Origin: Chryseobacterium indologenes
GTDB taxonomy: Bacteria; Bacteroidota; Bacteroidia; Flavobacteriales; Weeksellaceae
Direction of reading: 5' to 3'
Length of the DNA: 64,000 nt
NCBI GenBank assembly: GCA_001013295.1
Contig: LAZY01000078.1
Coordinates: forward strand, 372,001 to 436,000
Part shown: positions 35,389 to 44,118 of the stretch, piece by piece
Layout: each line of letters starts with the position of its first letter
Numbering within the stretch: position 1 is the first letter of the stretch
Program-made: the position numbers and the translations under genes
The notes under the pieces: generated by a model
What the model saw: only the letters and a program-made list of their open reading frames with translations
The model's database searches: none
What the model was told of the DNA's origin: nothing

Positions 35389-36710
35389 AAGGTGATATGA
35401 AAAAGGTCATGTGGGAAACCTCATGGCCTGCCGTTGTGGCCATTGTTCTTTATGGGGTCAATAATTTTCTGGATGCCATTTTTGTAGGCTATCTGATCAA
35501 TACTCAGGCTTTGGCTGCGGTAGGAATGGCTTATCCGCTTTCTCAGATCGTTTTGGGATTTGGAAGACTGGCAGGAACCGGAGCAGGAGCTGCTGTAAGC
35601 ATCTGGATTGGGGAAAATAATAAAGATCAACTATACCGGTTATTCGGGAGTTTCAATGTGCTCTGTGTCTTTTTTTCGATCTTATGTACTGTCCCGGCAT
35701 ATATCTATGCTCATGAGCTGATGGCTATGATGGGAGCAAAAGGAAATCTGCAGGCTATTGCTGTAGACTATTTCAGGGTAACGTTGATCGGAACTGTTTT
35801 CTGGATCTATGGGCTGGCTTTGAATATGCTGGTAAGAGCTGAAGGGAAGATGAAGACTGCCGCCGTCATGATTACAGTTGGGCTCATCATTGATATTATC
35901 CTGAAGCCTGTTTTTATTTCCGTATTCGGCTGGGGAGTTTCCGGTGCAGCATGGGCAACCAACTGCGGAATGCTGATCTATTCTCTTTCAGGATTTTATT
36001 ATTATGCCAAAGGAAAAAGCTCGTTTGCCACCAATTGGAAGTCTTTTGCCTATGACCGTAGTATTGGAAAAAGGATTTTAAAACTTGGGCTTCCGGAGAT
36101 GATTCTTTCTGTAATGGGAGTCATTCAGAGTATTATTATTTTCAATGCAATTGCGGCTTATGGAACCGAAAAGGATATTTCTTTCTTTACCGTTCTGAAC
36201 CGGTTCTTCCTGTTTCTGCTGACTCCTTTATTCGGATTGATGCGGGGATTGCAGCCTGTGGTCGGAATTAATTTTGGTGCGGGACAATTCAGCAGGGCCG
36301 GAAAATTTCTGAGAACCTATATTCTTGCCGGAGTTGCCATACTTCTGCCTTTTTTTCTTGTGGCGTTGGTTTTTCCGGAACAGCTGATCGGATTGATGCT
36401 TCCCGGTTATCTGACAGAACATCATCAGATCCTTGATTTCAGACTTTTCTTTTCTGTGCTGCCTCTGCTTCCGGTTACTGTACTGGCACTCTCCTATTAT
36501 CCGGCAGTCAACCAGAGTAAGAAAGCAAGTTTCCTGGTTTTCTTCCGGCAGGTTATTCTGTACATTCCTCTTATGCTGATTCTGCCGCATTATTTCGGAA
36601 TTAAAAGTATTTATTGGGGAAGTGCACTGATAGAACTTACAGTAGGAATAGTCACTTTATTTTTACTTAAAAATTACAGGATGGAGGTGAATGAAGTTAG
36701 AAATTTTTAG
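35364..36710 (+). CDS. MATE family efflux transporter, likely siderophore exporter
   Basis: 448 aa with twelve membrane helices in two homologous halves. GVNNFLDAIFVGYLINTQALAAVGMAYPL is the first MATE motif and GLMRGLQPVVGINFGAG the second-half equivalent. It overlaps the N-hydroxylase gene, and a second in-frame ATG at 35397 after AGAAGG would remove the overlap and 11 residues; both starts are possible. MATE carriers use Na+ or H+ to export cationic and hydrophobic compounds. Its place at the end of the operon suggests export of the new siderophore. Confidence 0.9.
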   Translation: MDRKTFILEGDMKKVMWETSWPAVVAIVLYGVNNFLDAIFVGYLINTQALAAVGMAYPLSQIVLGFGRLAGTGAGAAVSIWIGENNKDQLYRLFGSFNVLCVFFSILCTVPAYIYAHELMAMMGAKGNLQAIAVDYFRVTLIGTVFWIYGLALNMLVRAEGKMKTAAVMITVGLIIDIILKPVFISVFGWGVSGAAWATNCGMLIYSLSGFYYYAKGKSSFATNWKSFAYDRSIGKRILKLGLPEMILSVMGVIQSIIIFNAIAAYGTEKDISFFTVLNRFFLFLLTPLFGLMRGLQPVVGINFGAGQFSRAGKFLRTYILAGVAILLPFFLVALVFPEQLIGLMLPGYLTEHHQILDFRLFFSVLPLLPVTVLALSYYPAVNQSKKASFLVFFRQVILYIPLMLILPHYFGIKSIYWGSALIELTVGIVTLFLLKNYRMEVNEVRNF

Positions 36711-36728
36711 ATTTATATTTTTATGATA

Positions 36729-36757
36729 CGGCTTGATATAGACTTTATATCAAGCTG
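36729..36757 (+). terminator. Terminator of the siderophore operon
   Basis: CGGCTTGATATA (36729-36740) pairs with TATATCAAGCTG (36746-36757) with one G-U pair, followed by TTTTTTATT. It lies 18 bp after the MATE stop codon. Confidence 0.85.
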
Positions 36758-36846
36758 TTTTTTATTTATTCTGAATCATGAAATTGGAGCGCAATCATAT
36801 AATTAATTTCCATTCTTTGAAACATATTTCAATATGACACGACAAA

Positions 36847-36854
36847 TATATTTG
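36847..36854 (+). promoter_or_regulatory. -7 element of the serine hydrolase gene
   Basis: TATATTTG matches the consensus; 31 bp upstream of the start codon. The nearest upstream TTG (36817-36819) gives a long 27-bp spacer, so the -33 part is uncertain. Confidence 0.45.
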
Positions 36855-36885
36855 AATAATATAGGAAAATAAACACCAAATATCC

Positions 36886-38304
36886 ATGATCATGAAAAAA
36901 TCAAACATATTGCTTGTTACCAAAAAAATGATCTGTCTTCCGCTTGTTATGTTGGCTGTGGGAACATATGCTCAGGATCAGGCAAAAACTTTAGATAGTC
37001 TTTTTACTTCTTTATATGCTCAGAAAAAGTTCAATGGGAACGTTCTGGTGGCTGAAAAGGGAAAACCTATCTTTGAAAAAAGTTATGGACTGGCAGATGA
37101 AAAAACCGGAAGGAAACTTGACCTTCAATCTACTTTTGAACTCGCTTCTTTGTCTAAGCAGTTTACTGCAATGGGAATTGTTCTGCTGCAGAAGGCCGGG
37201 AAATTAAATTACGATGATAAAATATCAAAGTATATCCCTGAATTGTCTTTCTATGACAAGATTACCGTCAGAAATCTTTTGAATCACACGAGCGGTCTTC
37301 CTGATTATATGGAACTTTTTGAAAAAAAATGGGATAAAAGTAAGTTTGCCACGAATGAAGATATTATAAAAGAATTTGAGACCTATAAACCTGCTCTTGA
37401 ATTTGAAACCAATCAGCAGTTTGAATACAGCAATACTGGCTATGCTATACTGGCAAGCATCATCGAACGTGTTGCTAAAAAGCCTTTTGGAGAATTTCTG
37501 AATGTCAATATTTTCAAACCGTTAGGGATGAATCATACATTGGTCTACAGAAGCCGATATCAGCCGATGACGATTCCTAATTATGCCTTAGGCTACGAAG
37601 CGGATGAATCTGGCAATAAGTATCTTCCGGACAGTAAAGGAAAAGAATATTACACTTATTATCTGGACGGTATTGTGGGTGATGGAATGGTCAATTCTAC
37701 ACTGAAAGATCTTCTGATCTGGGACAGGGCACTGTATACCGATAAACTAATCAACGAAAATGATAAGAAATTAATATTTAACGGAGCGATGACAGCCAAT
37801 GGAAAAGATACAAATTACGGATTCGGGTGGTTTATCAAGAATAAAACAAATTATGGAAAAATCGTTAACCATTCCGGAAGCTGGGCTGGATATGCTACAT
37901 TCATCGAAAGACATTTGGATCATGATAAAACGTTTATTCTTTTACAGAATAATCTGACTCCTACCACCAAACTTCCCGTAGATGATATTCGAAAAGTTCT
38001 TTATCATGAAAAGATAATGGCAGAAAACCTGAAAAAAGTAACCTTAACCAATGATCAGCTTCAGGCATACACCGGAATCTATTCCTCCCCCGATTTCCCT
38101 ATGAAACTGAAAATAATTGCAAAAGAAGGGAGTCTTTATGGACAGGCTACCGGTGAGGGGCAGATGCCATTTGAACTGGCTGCGTATGAGAATCATATTT
38201 TTAAATTTGACGGTGCAGACATCAAATTAACTTTTGATCTTCAAAAACATACTATCGATTTCCAACAAGGCAGTATGGCAAAATATACTTTTACAAAAGA
38301 ATAG
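36886..38304 (+). CDS. Serine hydrolase, class C beta-lactamase-like
   Basis: 472 aa. A signal peptide (about residues 1-29, ending AVGTYA) suggests periplasmic location. It has the three penicillin-recognising motifs: SLSK (S88, K91) in ELASLSKQFTAMG, YSN in FEYSNTGYAIL, and HSG in VNHSGSWAGY. An extra C-terminal domain of about 100 residues follows, as in many esterase/D-aminopeptidase relatives. Family members include lactamases, esterases and peptidases, so the substrate is open; real beta-lactamase activity is not implied. Confidence 0.9.
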   Translation: MIMKKSNILLVTKKMICLPLVMLAVGTYAQDQAKTLDSLFTSLYAQKKFNGNVLVAEKGKPIFEKSYGLADEKTGRKLDLQSTFELASLSKQFTAMGIVLLQKAGKLNYDDKISKYIPELSFYDKITVRNLLNHTSGLPDYMELFEKKWDKSKFATNEDIIKEFETYKPALEFETNQQFEYSNTGYAILASIIERVAKKPFGEFLNVNIFKPLGMNHTLVYRSRYQPMTIPNYALGYEADESGNKYLPDSKGKEYYTYYLDGIVGDGMVNSTLKDLLIWDRALYTDKLINENDKKLIFNGAMTANGKDTNYGFGWFIKNKTNYGKIVNHSGSWAGYATFIERHLDHDKTFILLQNNLTPTTKLPVDDIRKVLYHEKIMAENLKKVTLTNDQLQAYTGIYSSPDFPMKLKIIAKEGSLYGQATGEGQMPFELAAYENHIFKFDGADIKLTFDLQKHTIDFQQGSMAKYTFTKE

Positions 38305-38354
38305 TGATTGTAACATTCTGAATTTCGATGACTTTCAGAGCTATTCAAAATATA

Positions 38355-38384
38355 AATAAGCTGCTATAATTCTAGCAGCTTATT
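38355..38384. terminator. Bidirectional terminator between convergent hydrolase genes
   Basis: Perfect 12-bp stem AATAAGCTGCTA / TAGCAGCTTATT with a 6-nt loop; T-rich on the plus side. Confidence 0.8.
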
Positions 38385-38389
38385 GATTT

Positions 38390-39199
38390 TTATTTAAAGA
38401 ATTTATCAAACAATGTTAACTGTTCGGAGAGCGACCTGCTCCAATATTGATCATCATGTGCTCCCAGAGACTCGATATAAAGATGCTGGATCTTCGCTTC
38501 AGTAAGCTTTTTGTGAAAATTCCTGTTCATACCGATCATCTGAACATCTTCTGTCCCACAGTCAAAGATATAGCGCTGCCCTGCTTCTGCCATAAGCTTG
38601 ATTTTTGAATCCGTTAAGAAGCCTGGGTTTATAGATGACAAGGGTCCCAGTACTTTATCCACCATGTATTTGGTATAACCTTGCCCAAATTCATTAAAGT
38701 CTAACGCGCCACAAGAGCTTCCAACAATCCCGAAAGTCTTATTATAGGTTACCCCAATATTGGTCGCCCCATATCCACCCATACTCCAACCAAGAATACC
38801 ACGGAATTTTTTGTTTGCTTTCACAGGATAATTTTTGTCAATGAACTCTACAAGTTCCTTACCTATAAAAGTCTGATATTGCGAATCTTTAAGGATTGGG
38901 CTATCCACATACCACGAGCTGTAATTTCCATCCGGTAAGACATAGATCGTTTTATATTCCTGAGCCTTCTTAACAAGATCAGGAATATCCTGTTTCAAAA
39001 TCCTGTCCGGATTACCACTAAAGCCGTGAAGAATATAGACAGAAGGATACTTTGTATTGGGTTGAAGGTTAGGGATAATGATGATCGTTTTGATCTTTTT
39101 ATTCATTTTTGGACTGAAAATTTCCTGATGAATAATTTTTTGTGCTGAAAACTGAGCAAAAGCAGTCAGTACAATGACGATGTTGAGTAGCTTTTTCAT
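38390..39199 (-). CDS. Secreted alpha/beta hydrolase, esterase D/tributyrin esterase type
   Basis: 269 aa from the ATG at 39199. A frame 10 codons longer exists, but starting here gives a signal peptide at once (MKKLLNIVIVLTAFAQFSAQ). The nucleophile is in GILGWSMGGYGATN, with YILHGFSGNP as oxyanion loop, and a late D and H (FDCGTEDVQMIG, LGAHDDQYW). Relatives include esterase D (S-formylglutathione hydrolase), mycolyltransferase-like and tributyrin esterases. Probably periplasmic. Convergent with the serine hydrolase gene. Confidence 0.88.
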   Translation of the reverse strand: MKKLLNIVIVLTAFAQFSAQKIIHQEIFSPKMNKKIKTIIIIPNLQPNTKYPSVYILHGFSGNPDRILKQDIPDLVKKAQEYKTIYVLPDGNYSSWYVDSPILKDSQYQTFIGKELVEFIDKNYPVKANKKFRGILGWSMGGYGATNIGVTYNKTFGIVGSSCGALDFNEFGQGYTKYMVDKVLGPLSSINPGFLTDSKIKLMAEAGQRYIFDCGTEDVQMIGMNRNFHKKLTEAKIQHLYIESLGAHDDQYWSRSLSEQLTLFDKFFK

Positions 39200-39344
39200 A
39201 CTGTAATACGATTTAATTAATAATGACATCCTATCAAAGTATCATTATAAAAGTATGAAGTTTTAATTACAAAAGAAATGCCGTCATACTTTATAATAGA
39301 TGTAATGATCTTATGATGAAGCAAAGATGCGGTGCAAAAAACAG

Positions 39345-39372
39345 AAAAGCCTCAACATATGTTGAAGCTTTT
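39345..39372 (-). terminator. Terminator of the FabH-like gene
   Basis: Arms AAAAGCCTCAACA and TGTTGAAGCTTTT pair with one mismatch; on the minus strand the stem is followed by CTGTTTTTTG. It lies 34 bp after the stop codon. Confidence 0.7.
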
Positions 39373-39405
39373 ATCAATTTATTTTATCAGATAGTTTTGC
39401 GCCCC

Positions 39406-40383
39406 TCAAAATCTCCATAACATCAATCCTGCCTGGTATCCTGCTCCCAAAGTCCATATGAGAATATGTTCTCCTTTTTGGATGGGTCTTACATTCTTTT
39501 GGTATTGATCTAAAGCTAAAAAAGGGCTTGAAGCACCGCTATATCCTAATTCTTTCGAGTAAAAAGGGATCTTTTCTTCCGGTAACTGGAAGTAGTCGCG
39601 GATGATATTAATATTCTTTATAGAAAGTTGTGAAAATAAAAATAAGTCAATCTGCTCGATTTTCAGATCATTACGTTCCAAAAAAGAGCTGATGGTATCC
39701 AGTGCAAAATCTACACTTCCACTTCCGTCAAAATTCTTATCCCACGTAGTCAGATCCTGAAGACTGTGACATGAATAGCCTTGTGGTGGGTAAACTATGG
39801 CATTACAAAAACTGCTGTCTGTATGGTATAAAACATCCATCAGTCCTGAAAAAGCATCTTCTTCTTTTTCAACAATAAAAGCAAAAGAGGAATCTGAGAA
39901 ACAAAAAGCTGTAACAGGATTTTCCGGATCTAAAATGGCTGAAAGTTTATCCGCACATACAATTAAAGCTTTTTGCGCGGTCCCAGAAGCTGTTAAGTAT
40001 TTAGAAACCTGATCTAATGCCACAAAAGCTCCAATACAGTTGGCGTTGATGTCATAGCACATCGTATTGGGCTTTCCTCCCAAAGCATGATGTATTCTGA
40101 TCGAATCACAAGGAATCTGATGTTCAGGAGAACTGGTCACAAAAACTATAATATCAATGTCCTGAACAGACAGACGGCTTTCTTCAAGCACTCCTTTAGC
40201 GGCTTCTATAGCCATAGAAAGAGAGGTTTCTTTAGAGTTTTCGGGAATGATATACCTGTTGGCTCTTCCCAGAGCATTTTGAATTTTCTGCATTGAGATT
40301 TCCTGCTCTTCGAAATATTCAATGGCAGCAGCATTGGTTTCCAGATATTCCGGATGATAGAAATACGTGTGATGTAGTTTCAT
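39406..40383 (-). CDS. FabH-like ketoacyl synthase III homologue with incomplete catalytic triad
   Basis: 325 aa from the ATG at 40383; the open frame runs 23 codons further but that part overlaps the promoter. Thiolase fold of the KAS III group. The nucleophile C116 is kept (NANCIGAFVALD). The usual HQAN is FSQLSIKN (251-257), so the histidine is a serine, and the usual GNTS is LGYSGASSP, so the asparagine is also lost. KAS III enzymes condense or transfer acyl groups; without H and N decarboxylation is unlikely, so an acyltransferase or non-catalytic role is possible. It follows a Crp/Fnr gene on the same strand with a binding-site-like word between. Confidence 0.88.
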   Translation of the reverse strand: MKLHHTYFYHPEYLETNAAAIEYFEEQEISMQKIQNALGRANRYIIPENSKETSLSMAIEAAKGVLEESRLSVQDIDIIVFVTSSPEHQIPCDSIRIHHALGGKPNTMCYDINANCIGAFVALDQVSKYLTASGTAQKALIVCADKLSAILDPENPVTAFCFSDSSFAFIVEKEEDAFSGLMDVLYHTDSSFCNAIVYPPQGYSCHSLQDLTTWDKNFDGSGSVDFALDTISSFLERNDLKIEQIDLFLFSQLSIKNINIIRDYFQLPEEKIPFYSKELGYSGASSPFLALDQYQKNVRPIQKGEHILIWTLGAGYQAGLMLWRF

Positions 40384-40402
40384 GGTGGATTTGGATTTTA
40401 TT

Positions 40403-40437
40403 ACTATATCTCTGTTTAGTGATATAGTGCAAATATA
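40403..40437 (-). promoter_or_regulatory. Promoter and start-site palindrome of FabH-like gene
   Basis: On the minus strand TATATTTG (40437-40430) matches the -7 consensus. ACTATATC (40403-40410) and GATATAGT (40421-40428) form 8-bp inverted arms across the predicted start site, a typical place for a repressor. Confidence 0.5.
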
Positions 40438-40502
40438 ATATATTTTAACCAAATACTACATTAACATGAAATAAATCAGGCAATTAGAAGATTGATCAAT
40501 AC

Positions 40503-40516
40503 TTGATCTAGCTCAA
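40503..40516. promoter_or_regulatory. Crp/Fnr-like box at end of Crp/Fnr gene
   Basis: On the minus strand TTGAGCTAGATCAA matches the FNR/CRP pattern TTGAT-N4-ATCAA with one difference. It overlaps the stop codon of the Crp/Fnr gene and lies about 86 bp upstream of the predicted start site of the FabH-like gene. Confidence 0.45.
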
Positions 40517-41086
40517 TTCTTTCCTTATCCTGCTAAGCTGTGTAGGGGTAATGCCCAGGTAAGAAGCAATCTGGTTTTGTTTGAGTCTGCGGTATAATGA
40601 CTGGTTTTCGAGAAGGAATAGATAGCGTTGTTTCGCCGTTTCATATTTCAAGGAAACCTCCAACGGTTCTTTTTTGACGACCCAGTTTTTTTCCAGATAA
40701 TGAATATGAAAAAGAGCAAGATCGAGATGCTTTCCAAGAAGTTCCCGATAAGCTTTTACCGGATACTGGATCACAGAGCAATCCTCAAGAGCTATAATAC
40801 TGAAATCGCTAGGTTCATTTTTAATAATAGCTGCCGTAGAAGCCACAAAACTATTTTCTTCAAAGAAAATTTTATAAATGGAATCTCCCGCTTCATCTGT
40901 TGTATAATACCCTATCAACCCGGACTGTAAGAAATAATAATGCCTGGCCATATTTCCGGTTTCCAGAAGCAGCTCGTTTTTAGGATACTTTTTTTCCGTA
41001 CAGATAGCCAATAAAGCATTAGCCGTTTCGTTGGATAGCGGATAATATTGATTGACCTGCTGTAAGAATTCTGAGGTATTGATCAT
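40508..41086 (-). CDS. Crp/Fnr family transcriptional regulator
   Basis: 192 aa. Residues about 20-115 form the cyclic-nucleotide-binding beta-roll (ETGNMARHYYFLQSGLIGYY, FFEENSFVAS), then the dimer helix and a C-terminal HTH with QNQIASYLGITPTQLSRIRKEL. No N-terminal cysteine cluster, so not an oxygen sensor of the FNR type. Bacteroidota have many such small paralogues whose effector is unknown. It is upstream of the FabH-like gene on the same strand and may control it. Confidence 0.92.
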   Translation of the reverse strand: MINTSEFLQQVNQYYPLSNETANALLAICTEKKYPKNELLLETGNMARHYYFLQSGLIGYYTTDEAGDSIYKIFFEENSFVASTAAIIKNEPSDFSIIALEDCSVIQYPVKAYRELLGKHLDLALFHIHYLEKNWVVKKEPLEVSLKYETAKQRYLFLLENQSLYRRLKQNQIASYLGITPTQLSRIRKELS

Positions 41087-41226
41087 TTGCCGAACAGTTA
41101 TTGATATAAAATATTATGAAATATAAAAGGAAAAACCTGTGTAAAATCCTTAATCTATGAGAGAATCACAATGCCATTAATACAAAAGTTATTCTTGAAT
41201 TAGTGGCAAAAAATGATCTTCATGGT

Positions 41227-41808
41227 TTATGAAAATAATATTTTTTTAAAGGCTTCCGCTGCCAGATGTACCTGTACACTCCAATCATCTGCAGCATCAC
41301 TACCAGCATCATCAGAGATATATTTTAAGCACAGAAACGGAATATTTTCCTTCTGAGCGATCAATGCCAATGGATAAGCTTCCATATCTACAATATTATA
41401 ATCTGTTTCTGAGTGATTCATTTCAAAACTGTCACCACTTCCACAGATCCCTTCTTTCAAAGCTTCCATTTTAAGACCATACTCCAACACAGGCGGTACT
41501 CCGGACAATGGGGTCTCGTAAAGCTTAAAGCCAAGCCCTCTTACATCCATATCTCTCTGAATAAACTTAGTACAGCACACCACTTCTCCTTTGTGGAATC
41601 CTTTACTTCCCGCCGAACCCAAATTGACAATAAGCTTAGGTTTTCTGAGATGGATCTCCTTTGTCAGTTCTATGGCGGCGTTTACTTTTCCAATCCCTGT
41701 TATTAATTTATTTTTTCCTTCAAATTCTTTTCCTGCTTCCGAGTCCAAAGCAAATACAAAAAGTGTATCTGCTACCGGATACTGAAGTTCATTATTAATT
41801 TTTATCAT
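41227..41808 (-). CDS. Nucleosidase/phosphorylase (MTA/SAH nucleosidase-like)
   Basis: 193 aa, purine nucleoside phosphorylase fold. GIGKVNAA, NLGSAGSKG, the purine/ribose glutamates in YNIVDMEAYPLALIA, and KYISDDAGSDAADDW with the catalytic aspartate are seen. It would cleave methylthioadenosine or adenosylhomocysteine, or a related nucleoside, in the cytoplasm. Somewhat shorter than E. coli MtnN (232 aa). The gene stands alone. Confidence 0.85.
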   Translation of the reverse strand: MIKINNELQYPVADTLFVFALDSEAGKEFEGKNKLITGIGKVNAAIELTKEIHLRKPKLIVNLGSAGSKGFHKGEVVCCTKFIQRDMDVRGLGFKLYETPLSGVPPVLEYGLKMEALKEGICGSGDSFEMNHSETDYNIVDMEAYPLALIAQKENIPFLCLKYISDDAGSDAADDWSVQVHLAAEAFKKILFS

Positions 41809-41983
41809 TGAAATATCAGATTTATACAGCTTGTACTGTAAAGCAAAGATACGAGAGTTTTCCTGTATTCAATGTTATTATTTATGTCAAAAGTTATAGA
41901 AAACAAGTGAAATATAATGCAGAGTAATTTCAGATATTGAGCTTAAAATAAAAGATTTTATTTATTAGATAAGATTTTATTAT

Positions 41984-42036
41984 AACCGCATAGATACATA
42001 GTTTATGGTTAATGAATTCTATGTATCTATGTGGTT
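41984..42036. repeat. Hairpin repeat (AACCGCATAGATACATAG)
   Basis: AACCGCATAGATACATAG (41984-42001) and CTATGTATCTATGTGGTT (42019-42036) are inverted over 18 bp with one mismatch and a 17-nt loop. Neither arm ends in a T run suited to termination. It has the same build as the GCCACGAATGCACGAAT hairpin at 59792, but a different sequence. Confidence 0.6.
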
Positions 42037-42123
42037 AAAAAACAATAGGATCGAAGTTTTAAATTTTAGTACTCGTGTATAGTAATTATAGTAATGCTCA
42101 ACTATTTTAATCATATTAATTAA

Positions 42124-42158
42124 AAACCCCAAAACAAATTTGCATCGTTTTGGGGTTT
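42124..42158 (-). terminator. Terminator of the hydrolase-MFS-DsbA operon
   Basis: AAACCCCAAAAC / GTTTTGGGGTTT stem of 12 bp with an 11-nt loop; on the minus strand TTTTTAATTAAT follows. 8 bp after the DsbA-like stop codon. Confidence 0.85.
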
Positions 42159-42166
42159 ACAATTTA

Positions 42167-42868
42167 TCAGATACTGCATCCGTCGGTATCACAGGAAGCT
42201 CCATTACTACCTGAGAGATCTTTAAAAGGACTCACCGTTTCTTTATAAGTCTGCTGAAGAGCATTTTCAAATACTTCTACAGGCTGTGCTCCCGAAACCG
42301 CATATTTTCCGTTGAGAACAAAGAACGGAACTCCGGAAACACCATTATTTCTGGCTTCCAGAATATCCTGGTTAACTTCATAATCCAATTGATCAGAAGT
42401 CACCGCTTCTCTTGCTTCCTCTTTATCAATGCCCAGGTTTTCAGCAAGTGACACCAGAACATCAACATCACCAACGTTCTTACCATCAATAAAGTGAGCG
42501 ATGAATAACGCTTCCTCCATTTCATTGGACAGCTTATGCTTTTTAGCTAAATGAAGCAATTTGTGTGCACTGAATGTATTGGTGATCAGCGTTTTTCCGA
42601 AGTTGAAATCAATTCCCGCTCCTTTTCCCATTTGGGTCACCTGACCAAGCATTTGGGTTGCCTGAGCTTCAGGAACTCCTTTTTTCTCTCTAAAATACTG
42701 GAGGGTATCCTGAGTTTTTTTAGGATCTAAAGTTGGGTCCAGCTGAAAGCTCTTCCACTCCACTTCTACATCATCTTTGAACGGCAGTTTTTCCAACGCC
42801 TGTTCAAAATTATTTTTCCCGATATAACAAAACGGACACATTACATCCGACCAGATTTCTATTTTCAT
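42167..42868 (-). CDS. DsbA family oxidoreductase (FrnE-like)
   Basis: 233 aa, cytoplasmic, thioredoxin fold with a helical insertion. The redox motif is CPFC in DVMCPFCYIGKNNFE; cis-proline region NNGVSGVPFFVLNGKYAVSGAQP is typical of FrnE/2-hydroxychromene-2-carboxylate isomerase relatives. A C-terminal tail CDTDGCSI adds a second cysteine pair. FrnE proteins act as disulfide isomerases in stress. It is the third gene of an operon with a hydrolase and an MFS carrier, divergent from HxlR, a setting that fits thiol or quinone stress. Confidence 0.92.
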   Translation of the reverse strand: MKIEIWSDVMCPFCYIGKNNFEQALEKLPFKDDVEVEWKSFQLDPTLDPKKTQDTLQYFREKKGVPEAQATQMLGQVTQMGKGAGIDFNFGKTLITNTFSAHKLLHLAKKHKLSNEMEEALFIAHFIDGKNVGDVDVLVSLAENLGIDKEEAREAVTSDQLDYEVNQDILEARNNGVSGVPFFVLNGKYAVSGAQPVEVFENALQQTYKETVSPFKDLSGSNGASCDTDGCSI

Positions 42869-42947
42869 TGTATTTTATTTTAAATCAAAATGATACTGCA
42901 AATTTACTACATTTTATTAATGTAACAAAATTTATTACATTTTAATT

Positions 42948-44108
42948 TTAACAAGCCGACAGCCGTTGAACCCGTTTTTCAAATATCATTTTCAGAATCA
43001 TCATCAATAAGGCAAGAGGTCCGAAAATAAGGCCTACCCATGGAGTATACACTACCCCTTTTGTAATGATAACCCAGCCTCCTATCGTAGTTCCCAAAGT
43101 AACCCCCAGATTCCCGAATGAGGTAGCCAGACTATTGGCGAACTCCAATGAATCGGGAGCGGAAGAAATCATATAGGTTGATGCATTCAGAAAGCTTGGT
43201 GAATACAGAAACCCCCAGATCCCTATTACCGTGATGGTTGCCCAAAAATTTCCGTCAGAAAAATACAGAAGAACAGGGATCAGAATGGTTCCTGAAAGAA
43301 AAAAAGCAGTCGTACCGGCAACATTTTTATTGAGCATTCTGCCTGCGATCCAGTTGGCCAGTATTCCTATTATTCCGAAAAGAAATAGCATATAACTGAT
43401 CATTGAGGTATCCATTCCCTTGGCTTTGTTCAGATAATCAGCAAAATAGCTATAGGTAGAAAACCATGCCGTAATCATGAAAAAGTTGGTTAATGTGCTA
43501 AGGATAAACGGTGGTTGTTTCAGTATTCTCACCTGATTTCCGTACGATTTCTTTTGTTTGACAGGCATTGAAGGCAAAAGAACATAAATTGAAATCAAGG
43601 CAATCAAGCTTACTGCCGTCTGTACCACAAATGAATATTTCCATGAGCCAAGACCGGCAAGCCATGTTGCAAAAGGAACCGTGGTAACCATTGCGATGGC
43701 CACTCCATTAAAGACAATACTCATCAGACTGTTTTTACTGCGATCGTCTGCATCAGATACGGCAACAGACAACGCTGTAGCAATATACACCGGCTGTAAA
43801 AATGCAGGAAGAACCCTTACCAACATCAGCAGCCAGAAAGGAGGTGAAAATGATGACACTATTCCAGTCACCAAGAACATAAAAATCGCTGCCATCATTA
43901 TTTTTTTACGATCAATACCCGATGTAAAAAGTGTCATAAAAGGTCCTGTAAGAGCAATGACCAGAGCAAATGCACTTAGAAGATAGCCAGCTTTGTCAAT
44001 ATTGATGTGGTAATGTTCGGCAATCTGGGGCAGAATTCCAATAACTCCAAATTCTGTGGTAATGACCGCTATAAATCCGAGACAGCCGATATATGCGTAC
44101 TTCTTCAT
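42948..44108 (-). CDS. MFS transporter, drug-resistance (AraJ-like) type
   Basis: 386 aa, twelve membrane helices. TSGIDRKKIMMAAIFMF is the MFS loop after helix 2, and FVTGIVSSFSPPFWLLMLVRVLPA the next helices. Likely proton-driven export of a small organic compound. It starts 10 bp after the alpha/beta hydrolase stop, so both come from one transcript. The hydrolase-exporter-oxidoreductase set under a divergent HxlR regulator suggests detoxification. Confidence 0.9.
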   Translation of the reverse strand: MKKYAYIGCLGFIAVITTEFGVIGILPQIAEHYHINIDKAGYLLSAFALVIALTGPFMTLFTSGIDRKKIMMAAIFMFLVTGIVSSFSPPFWLLMLVRVLPAFLQPVYIATALSVAVSDADDRSKNSLMSIVFNGVAIAMVTTVPFATWLAGLGSWKYSFVVQTAVSLIALISIYVLLPSMPVKQKKSYGNQVRILKQPPFILSTLTNFFMITAWFSTYSYFADYLNKAKGMDTSMISYMLFLFGIIGILANWIAGRMLNKNVAGTTAFFLSGTILIPVLLYFSDGNFWATITVIGIWGFLYSPSFLNASTYMISSAPDSLEFANSLATSFGNLGVTLGTTIGGWVIITKGVVYTPWVGLIFGPLALLMMILKMIFEKRVQRLSAC

Positions 44109-44118
44109 TATTTTGATG

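Larger units (their letters stand above)
41809..42166. other. Gap with inverted repeat and terminator
   Basis: 358 bp without a gene. It holds the hairpin repeat at 41984-42036 and the terminator of the DsbA-like gene at 42124-42158. The portion next to 41808 should carry the nucleosidase promoter. Confidence 0.5.
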
